DNA from: Verrucomicrobiota bacterium | GTDB lineage: Bacteria > Verrucomicrobiota > Verrucomicrobiia > Opitutales > Opitutaceae | Length of the DNA stretch: 38,404 bases | Direction of reading: 5' to 3' | NCBI GenBank assembly: GCA_030605125.1 | Contig: JAUWBD010000024.1 | Location: 1 to 38,404 of the forward strand | Shown: positions 33,379 to 38,404 of the stretch, piece after piece | How positions within the stretch are numbered: the stretch's first letter is position 1 | How the letters are laid out: the number at the start of each line of letters is the position of its first letter | Notes under the pieces: generated by a model | Seen by the model: the letters and a program-made list of their open reading frames with translations, nothing else | What the model was told of the DNA's origin: nothing | Database searches by the model: none | Position numbers and translations under genes: made by a program

Positions 33379-34125
33379 ATGAAGCTCGCGAATTGGAACC
33401 TTGAGCGCGCCGCGACACCCGCGCGACGACGCGCCCAGCGCGAGCAGGTCGAAAGCATCGCCGCCGATGTTTGGGTCTTCACCGAAACCCGCGCCGACTT
33501 TGACCCCGGTCTTCCCTACTCGTGTGCATCCGCCTCAGGACGCGACGGCCTCGCTGGTCTCGACACGCCGGCGGATCAATGGGTCGCGATCTGGTCGCGC
33601 TGGCCCTTGGAGGCTTTGCCGGTGAGCGATCCGGTGCGTTCGGTGGCGGCGCGGGTGCGGCCCGATGCGATACCGCCATTCCTCGTCTTCGGCCTCGTGC
33701 TGCCCTGGAGTCGCGACAACTGGCGCGGATTCTCTCCGGCCGGCGGAGAATCTTTCCGCCAAGCGCTTAAACTCCAGCAAACGGATTGGCTGCGCCTGCG
33801 GCGCGAGTTTCCGGACGACGAGTTGTTTCTGCTCGGCGACTTCAACCAAGACTTGGTCGAGCCACGCTACTATGGCTCGCGTGCCAACCGCGCGGCCCTG
33901 CGCACGGCGCTGGACGAGTGCGGCTTGGTAGCGCTTACCGGTGACGCGAACGATCCGGTTCGCCGCGACTCCGCTCCTTGGGCCTGCATCGACCACATCT
34001 GTTCCCGCCGCGACTCCCGCTGGATCACCTCGCCCACGACGCGCTGGCCCGATGCACCAAGACCCGACAAAAGCCTCTCCGATCACTTCGGCATCGCAGT
34101 CCATCTTTCGCTAAAACCGGCATGA
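33379..34125 (+). CDS. Endonuclease/exonuclease/phosphatase (EEP) family hydrolase
   Basis: The 248-residue protein has the EEP fold motifs in order: NWNLER near the start with Asn7, TETRAD with Glu36 for metal binding, LLGDFNQD with Asp154 and Asn156, IDHI with Asp205 and His206, and SDHFG with Asp235-His236. Family members cut DNA, RNA, phospholipids or sugar phosphates with Mg; the substrate cannot be inferred here. There is no signal peptide. Composition returns to GC-rich. Its stop overlaps the start of the DUF1810 gene as ATGA, so the two are likely translated together. Confidence 0.88.
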   Translation: MKLANWNLERAATPARRRAQREQVESIAADVWVFTETRADFDPGLPYSCASASGRDGLAGLDTPADQWVAIWSRWPLEALPVSDPVRSVAARVRPDAIPPFLVFGLVLPWSRDNWRGFSPAGGESFRQALKLQQTDWLRLRREFPDDELFLLGDFNQDLVEPRYYGSRANRAALRTALDECGLVALTGDANDPVRRDSAPWACIDHICSRRDSRWITSPTTRWPDAPRPDKSLSDHFGIAVHLSLKPA

Positions 34126-34538
34126 ACCTCACCCGCTTCCTCGACGCCCAAGCTCCGCTCTACGCCGATGCCCTCGCGGAGCTGCGCGCAGGCAAGAAGC
34201 GCACGCATTGGATCTGGTTCGTTCTCCCGCAGCTGCGCGGCCTCGGGACCAGCCACAACGCCACCTATTACGGAATCGAAGACGCGGCGGAAGCGGCGGC
34301 CTACCTCGCCCACCCCGTTCTCGGCGCGCGCCTCCGCGAATGCGTCGCGGCCCTTCTCGCCCACAAAGACAAAAGCGCCCACGCCATCCTCGGCTCGCCC
34401 GACGAGGCCAAGTTTCGCTCCTGCCTCACGCTCTTCCGCGCCGTCGCGGCACCCGACGACACGCTGTGGCAAACCGCCCTCGATCAATTCTACGCCGGCG
34501 AAGCCGACCCCGCCACGCTGCGGCTGCTGGCAAGCTAA
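34122..34538 (+). CDS. DUF1810 protein
   Basis: The 138-residue product has the full DUF1810 length and pattern: LTRFLDAQAPLYADALAELR, GKKRTHWIWFVLPQLRGLG, YYGIEDAAEAAAYLAHPVLG, and KFRSCLTLF in the second half. The family is small, soluble and mostly of unknown function. ATG 34122 overlaps the previous TGA; the frame continues upstream within the EEP gene but without family content. Co-expression with the EEP hydrolase is likely. Confidence 0.88.
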   Translation: MNLTRFLDAQAPLYADALAELRAGKKRTHWIWFVLPQLRGLGTSHNATYYGIEDAAEAAAYLAHPVLGARLRECVAALLAHKDKSAHAILGSPDEAKFRSCLTLFRAVAAPDDTLWQTALDQFYAGEADPATLRLLAS

Positions 34539-34614
34539 CAATATTCCGACTGTCTCCGTCCCTTAAGCCAATCCTGCGGTTCACGCCCACTCGTCCATGA
34601 ACGACAATTAACCC

Positions 34615-35490
34615 TCAAGATCTTTGCGCCTGCCGCTCGATCCATAAATCATGGGCTTTGTTCAGGATCACCTTGTAGACGTGCTTTCCCTTCAGGCTGG
34701 ATTTTGCCTCTTTTGCGGCTTGTTCCTTTAGCCGGGCATAGATTTTCTGCGCCGCGACAAATTCCTCGTCCGTAGCGTGGTTGTAGACTTGCCGCACATC
34801 TCTTTTGAAAACCGAGAAGGCGGGGTCGCGGTAGGTGTTAAGAGATTTGAAGAGCGGCGAATTGGCTTTCGCGGCGTAATATTCCTCCTCCGTCATGCCA
34901 GGGAAAATTTGGTTCTGAGCCACCATCTGCGCTCGGCTCGCCTCGATGGCCTCCAGCGTCTCGATCGCGGTCGGCACGTTGGGAAGCATGCCCATAAAGA
35001 GGAAGCAAAAGCCCCAGGTCATGATCAAATACACGATGATTCGCGCGATGAACGAACCGAGTAGGAAGTCGCTCTTGGGGCGAGCAACCATCAGAAGGAT
35101 GACCTTTATGAAGGGATAAACACAGGCCGAGAACATGACGGTCGTGACCGCCGTGGTGTAGGGATTTAGGCAGAGCGCCGGAGCCGAGATCATCAGAAAA
35201 CTTATAGGCTCTCTGAATAGATAATAAACCACCGGGCTCAGCAGCAGGCAGACAACGGTGAATTCGGCCACAAAGCGGAGGAATGCCGAGCCCGCAGCCG
35301 GGCGGTGAAGCTTCCAATTCCGCTGACGCACCGCCTCCAAAGCCTTCTCCTCGGTGGCAAAAAAGTAGCAAGTGCGGTCGTCCGCTACATGAGGAGCCAG
35401 GATCTCGATCTTCCACGGGTAGCCCGGCCGAGGCGTTTTCAACACCTTGCACCTCACTCCCTCTGTTTCCGCGGTGGCAGCTTGTCCCAT
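34615..35490 (-). CDS. Membrane protein of unknown function
   Basis: The 291-residue protein has a soluble N-terminal part of about 65 residues with a WKIEILAPHV strand and the YFFATEEKALEAVRQRN helix. Three to four membrane segments lie between about 70 and 175, for example FVAEFTVVCLLLSPVVYYLF, TAVTTVMFSACVYPFIKVILLMVA and IIVYLIMTWGFCFLFMGML, each partly quoted. The C-terminal 120 residues are charged and helical with PGMTEEEYYAAKAN. No family is recognised. It stands alone on the minus strand between plus-strand genes; the base composition is slightly lower in GC than its neighbours. Confidence 0.72.
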   Translation of the reverse strand: MGQAATAETEGVRCKVLKTPRPGYPWKIEILAPHVADDRTCYFFATEEKALEAVRQRNWKLHRPAAGSAFLRFVAEFTVVCLLLSPVVYYLFREPISFLMISAPALCLNPYTTAVTTVMFSACVYPFIKVILLMVARPKSDFLLGSFIARIIVYLIMTWGFCFLFMGMLPNVPTAIETLEAIEASRAQMVAQNQIFPGMTEEEYYAAKANSPLFKSLNTYRDPAFSVFKRDVRQVYNHATDEEFVAAQKIYARLKEQAAKEAKSSLKGKHVYKVILNKAHDLWIERQAQRS

Positions 35491-35510
35491 GTTGGTATCT
35501 CGATTCAGGA

Positions 35511-35747
35511 GATATAAACCAAGCGCTGAAAGCGATAGCGGGCTTTGGCTTCGTCCGTTCTTGCTTGGACTACGACACGCGCTTTTCGGAGCTCGACGGC
35601 ATCCTCAACGAACTCGACGCCAATGAAAAATCGCTGCGCGAGCTCTCCTCGCGGATGCTCGCCGGGGTGGAAGTGATCGGACGGCTGATCTACGCGGACG
35701 GGCGCCCTCGCCCTGCGCGACAACTTGCACGAGCGCCCTGTCCCTAG
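35511..35747 (+). pseudogene. Start-less gene remnant
   Basis: In one frame DINQALKAIAGFGFVRSC, YDTRFSELDGILNELDANE and LRELSSRMLAG look like real helical protein, but there is no start codon nearby and after GVEVI the sequence turns into Arg/Pro-rich residues typical of an out-of-frame GC-rich read. I interpret it as a gene fragment that lost its start and its end. The family is unknown. Confidence 0.4.
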
Positions 35748-35789
35748 CTCCTTTTACACGTGAACTTGCCGGGGATTCCGCAATTGGGC

Positions 35790-35902
35790 GGGAGCGGCGA
35801 CGTCCTCGTCGCCGAGGAAAAAGGCGGGCGGCAGGAATGCCGCCCCTCCGGAGCGGCGGCATTCCTGCCGCCGCCATCGGCGACGAGGACGTCGCCGCTC
35901 CC
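35790..35902. repeat. 113-bp palindromic element
   Basis: Perfect 26-bp arms (35790-35815 and 35877-35902; GGGAGCGGCGACGTCCTCGT... and its complement) enclose a second perfect 18-bp inverted pair (35827-35844 and 35855-35872) around a centre containing CTCCGGAG. The only asymmetry is the short spacers. It can fold into one long hairpin and has no coding sense. It lies in the 747-bp decayed stretch 35491-36237, between two gene remnants. Confidence 0.9.
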
Positions 35903-36027
35903 AAACACAGACCGATGCGCGCTTCTCATCCTAATATCCGGAGGCAAAGTCGGATCCGGGTCTACTGGCCTTCGCTTGCCTCGCTTCCATCTTGGGGTCG
36001 CGAATGAACCAACGGCACTCCGACTCT

Positions 36028-36185
36028 TCTTCCGCCGACACCGGCTTAACGGCTTGGCTGTAGCCGACGCCCAGCCAAACAACATCCTGGTTGCACCCGA
36101 TGGCCGGCTCGCCCCGATCGATCTCGTGATCGGCCGGCCCAGCCCTGCCTTGCTCAGGCGCCTGCTCGCCGAGCCGCCGTGTTAA
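36028..36185 (+). pseudogene. Remnant of a kinase-like C-terminal segment
   Basis: The frame ending at TAA 36185 reads GLAVADAQPNNILVAPDGR followed by LAPIDLVIGRP, then a Leu/Arg-rich tail. The DxxPxNI...DG...PID pattern resembles the catalytic and metal loops of kinase-fold proteins, including kinase-like domains found in polyvalent phage proteins. Nothing before about 36028 belongs to the same protein in this frame. It is a fragment, and the parent family is a guess. Confidence 0.4.
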
Positions 36186-36237
36186 CGGACGGCAAGGCAC
36201 CAGATCATTTCTCCCCTTGCCGACAATCCTTTTGCTC

Positions 36238-36993
36238 ATGCGCCTTCACCACATCACCCGTCTCTGCCTCGTTCTCCCCCTGCTCCTTCTCTCCTCCGGC
36301 TGCGGAGTCACCGGCGGCACCCACTCGCGAAAGATCGCGCTCAACCCGGCGCTGACCGGCGTGCCGCTCGCCCGCTCCGTCCAGATCGGCGACGTGAGCG
36401 CCCGGCCCGGCGCGGGGGTCAATCACGCCATCGGCGCCTACAACCTCGGCAAGTTCGGCGACTCGGACTTGGCAACCTTGCGTGAAAGCGTGCGGCGCAG
36501 CCTGCCGGCCTCCGCCCAGACCGGCGCCTCGGTGCATATCGTCGTCCAGCACTTCGGCCTCACCTTCACCAACAATCGCGGCGCCGGCCTCGCGATCGTC
36601 GATTGGTGCGCGGCCGAGCGCTCAAAGGTGCTCGCGAGCGAGCGCTTCTATGCCGCCTACGACACCGGGGATAAAATCTTCGGGACCGAGACCATCGGCG
36701 CGGTGAAGAACCGCATCCTTCACGCCGCCGCCGCGCGCATCGCCGAGCGCGCGCTTGCCGCCGCCAACGCCTTGCCGCCGCCGCCCGCGCCCGCTCTCAC
36801 CTTCGAAGATCCCGCCGCCGCCAGCGCCACGCTGCCCGCGCACATGGTCGCCGTGGCCGGTCCCGGCTTGGTCTCCGCCGCCGTGCAACAAACCATGCTC
36901 GGAGGTCTGGCCGGCGCCACGAATCTTCTGCCAGACCCGCTGCCGCCCTCCGTCGCCTGGAATGCGCGGCTCAACAAGGCCGACGCACCGTAA
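36238..36993 (+). CDS. Lipoprotein of unknown function
   Basis: With ATG 36238 the product has 251 residues, a signal sequence rich in Leu and the lipobox LLSSGC, lipidated at Cys near residue 22. The mature part has VQIGDVSARPGAGVNHA, ESVRRSLPAS and VHIVVQHFGLTF, then a Pro/Ala-rich linker near 180 and a C-terminal segment with MVAVAGPGLVSAAVQQTMLGGLAGA. The layout suggests an envelope lipoprotein of the type that modulates outer-membrane components, but I do not recognise a family. An in-frame ATG at 36217 would add seven residues. The next lipoprotein gene follows after 30 bp, on the same strand. Confidence 0.72.
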   Translation: MRLHHITRLCLVLPLLLLSSGCGVTGGTHSRKIALNPALTGVPLARSVQIGDVSARPGAGVNHAIGAYNLGKFGDSDLATLRESVRRSLPASAQTGASVHIVVQHFGLTFTNNRGAGLAIVDWCAAERSKVLASERFYAAYDTGDKIFGTETIGAVKNRILHAAAARIAERALAAANALPPPPAPALTFEDPAAASATLPAHMVAVAGPGLVSAAVQQTMLGGLAGATNLLPDPLPPSVAWNARLNKADAP

Positions 36994-37023
36994 AGGATAT
37001 CGGCGTCTCTCTCGCCTTCGCCG

Positions 37024-37536
37024 ATGAAACGTCTCCCGCTGATCGCCCCGCTGCTCCTTGCTGGCTGCGCCACCGTCCCTCCTGAACCCACGCCCCGCGA
37101 GTATTTGAGGTCGCTGACGAAGGACGCGTCTCCGATCCGGAGCGAGCGGAAGGCGGGCGAGCGCTCCGTCATTCTCTCCGCTTACGGCGCCGAGCTTCTG
37201 CCTGCGTCCGTTCAAAGCGAACTCGCAAAGGTGATGAAGCATCGCCGGACCGAAGGGCGCTGGCCGGAACTGGACGAATTGTCCACTGGCGGAGAGCGCT
37301 GGCGAGTCACACACGTGGAGGATCTGCTGGTCCTCAAGCGCGACGTGGACGGCGAATTTCCTTATCCCGAGATTTTCGTCTCACCAGATGGTTTCATCGG
37401 GCTCGATATCGCCTACCGGGGGTTCATACCGTTTTTGGAGTTTGGCCACTTTCTCAGAGGGCTGATATCGCCCCCGCGCTCTTCCAAGCAAGGCGCCACG
37501 TTCCCTCCGATCATCATCCCTCCTCACCGTTTCTAG
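37024..37536 (+). CDS. Lipoprotein of unknown function
   Basis: The 170-residue product begins MKRLPLIAPLLLAGC, a short classical lipoprotein signal with Cys15. The mature part contains SVILSAYGAELLPASVQSE, a central WRVTHVEDLLVLKRD strand pair and a C-terminal FIGLDIAYRGFIPFLEFGHF segment with a hydrophobic stretch. No family is recognised. It is 30 bp after another lipoprotein gene and 19 bp before the next gene, so the three probably form an operon. Confidence 0.72.
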   Translation: MKRLPLIAPLLLAGCATVPPEPTPREYLRSLTKDASPIRSERKAGERSVILSAYGAELLPASVQSELAKVMKHRRTEGRWPELDELSTGGERWRVTHVEDLLVLKRDVDGEFPYPEIFVSPDGFIGLDIAYRGFIPFLEFGHFLRGLISPPRSSKQGATFPPIIIPPHRF

Positions 37537-37555
37537 TCCGATCAGCGTCCTCGCG

Positions 37556-38035
37556 ATGTTCCTCCCCCGCCCCTCCGCTCCCCTGCCCTCGCGGCAGGAT
37601 TTCGATCCGCATGGCGGCGATCTGGACGCGCTCTGCGCGTGGCGAAACTTTGGCGGGCTGAGCTTGGCCGCGGCTTATGAAAAATTCCTCACCGTCCCAG
37701 AAAGCTATCAGGAAGACTTCATGTTCATGGGCTGCCGGGCCTTCGCCTACTATTTCCCCGTGATCGATCGCTACCTGCGCACCGTCACGCTCGGCCCGGA
37801 CGACCTCGGCGATTGCGAGGCGGCGATCCTCGGCTCCGCCGTCGCGGCGCAGTTCGGCTGGAACGGCGCGGTCATTCCCGCCTCTCTTCGCGCCGAGATC
37901 GCGAGCCTGCGCGCCTTCGTCGTCGAAAACGTCGCGCGTTACGCCGCGACGGAAAAAGAGCGGCGCCGCATCTTGCGCGAGTGGCGCCGGGTGGCCGAGG
38001 AACTCGCGAAAAAAACACCTGATACCAGCAGCTAA
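37556..38035 (+). CDS. Small conserved-looking soluble protein, 3' end made by a repeat
   Basis: The 159-residue product contains DLDALCAWRNFGGLSLAAAYEKF, then ESYQEDFMFMGCRAFAYYFPVIDRYL, and a helical C terminus with EKERRRILREWRRVAEELAKK. No family name comes to mind; the pattern resembles small immunity-like or hypothetical proteins. The last codons (DTSS and the stop) lie in copy 3 of the dispersed repeat, which begins at 38022, so the repeat supplies the stop codon. ATG 37556 follows the upstream lipoprotein gene by 19 bp. Confidence 0.72.
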   Translation: MFLPRPSAPLPSRQDFDPHGGDLDALCAWRNFGGLSLAAAYEKFLTVPESYQEDFMFMGCRAFAYYFPVIDRYLRTVTLGPDDLGDCEAAILGSAVAAQFGWNGAVIPASLRAEIASLRAFVVENVARYAATEKERRRILREWRRVAEELAKKTPDTSS

Positions 38036-38094
38036 AAAGATTCAGACTTTAGCCACAGATTACACGGATGGACACAGATGGGGCAAAGGCAGGT
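38022..38094 (-). repeat. Dispersed intergenic repeat, copy 3 (inverted, truncated)
   Basis: Read on the minus strand, this stretch matches the last 72-73 bp of copy 2 (24405-24476) with about two mismatches, then stops where the insertion sequence begins near 38100. The outer end overlaps the 3' end of the preceding gene. Confidence 0.88.
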
Positions 38095-38125
38095 CTTTGG
38101 TAGTGTCTCCGGAGTTTAGCAAAAA

Positions 38126-38197
38126 GGGCGGGTCATGGTAGGTGGTTGGGAGACGAAACCTAAACCACCGTAAGGAGAGACAAGCCATGACCCGCCC
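38126..38197 (+). promoter_or_regulatory. Inverted repeat sequestering the transposase start
   Basis: GGGCGGGTCATGG at 38126-38138 is perfectly complementary to CCATGACCCGCCC at 38185-38197, and the second arm contains the transposase ATG (38187-38189). A smaller GGTGGTT/AACCACC pair lies inside. A transcript entering from outside the element would carry both arms and hide the start codon, while one starting inside would not. Confidence 0.65.
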
Positions 38198-38404
38198 GAA
38201 GCGGAACGATGAGACGATCAACGTGACGAAACAAGAACTGCTGCGCCTTTTGAACGAGGAGGAAGCGCTAAAGAAGCTGATGCAGACCCTGCTGCAGGAG
38301 GTGCTGGAGGCCGAGATGGACGAGGCCTTGAGAGCCGGCAAAGGCGAGCGCACGGCGACGCGTCTGGGCTATCGCAGCGGCCACTATCCGCGCACCTTGG
38401 TGAC
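38187..38404 (+). CDS. IS256-family transposase, N-terminal part
   Basis: The frame starts at ATG 38187 behind AAGGAGAG (38172-38179), a strong ribosome binding site, and is open at the right edge after 72 residues. QTLLQEVLEAEMDEALRAGK followed by GERTATRLGYRSGHYPRTL is the typical N-terminal region of IS256-family transposases, which move by a DDE mechanism. The catalytic residues would lie outside the window. No frameshift is seen in the visible part. Confidence 0.9.
   Translation, partial: MTRPKRNDETINVTKQELLRLLNEEEALKKLMQTLLQEVLEAEMDEALRAGKGERTATRLGYRSGHYPRTLV

Larger units (their letters stand above)
38101..38404 (+). mobile_element. IS256-family insertion sequence, left part
   Basis: The left end is placed near TAGTGTCTCCGGAGTTTAGC because the dispersed repeat breaks off there and the transposase leader starts; the exact terminal repeat and target duplication cannot be checked without the right end, which lies outside the window. 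Confidence 0.75.

Overview
This 38.4 kb window comes from a GC-rich bacterial chromosome. The gene set (RapA, sigma-54, GlnD, an atypical DXS, a bifunctional nuclease, a lone Ser/Thr kinase), the many GTG starts and the abundant intergenic 'TTAACCACGGAT'-type repeats fit a Verrucomicrobiota member, most likely of the Opitutaceae. That placement is inference; no rRNA or tRNA gene was seen.

Positions 1-27822 are mostly housekeeping genes. A phosphohexomutase (cut by the left edge) and a UDP-sugar pyrophosphorylase lie in tandem on the minus strand and could make UDP-glucose or a related UDP-sugar. They are followed by lpxI (lipid A), a large DUF4132 protein, a bifunctional nuclease, a Ser/Thr kinase, rpoN, three small envelope-type proteins, valS, a purple-acid-phosphatase-like enzyme, glnD, xseB, dxs, a small lipoprotein, a VOC protein, a sugar nucleotidyltransferase and rapA. 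Spaces between genes hold several families of short tandem repeats (periods 7, 8 and 9) and a dispersed element of about 206 bp. A 78-bp palindrome sits in frame inside valS.

Positions 27880-33183 form an AT-richer accessory island. Its first part is a tightly overlapping four-gene operon: a YwgA/Panacea-like protein, a PD-(D/E)XK-like protein, a protein with a CxCxxC...H zinc motif resembling tRNA-guanine transglycosylases, and a SIR2-family protein. I could not match this set to a named defence system, and it is the best candidate for a new one. Its second part, of intermediate composition, pairs a Shedu-like (DUF4263) nuclease with a HEPN-like protein. The island ends beside a truncated PH-domain pseudogene.

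Positions 33379-38404 return to GC-rich sequence: an EEP-family hydrolase overlapping a DUF1810 gene, a membrane protein, a decayed stretch of gene remnants around a 113-bp palindrome, two lipoproteins, a small conserved-looking protein, and the start of an IS256-family insertion sequence abutting a broken copy of the dispersed repeat. The transposase start codon lies in a 13-bp perfect inverted repeat that could block translation from read-through transcripts.
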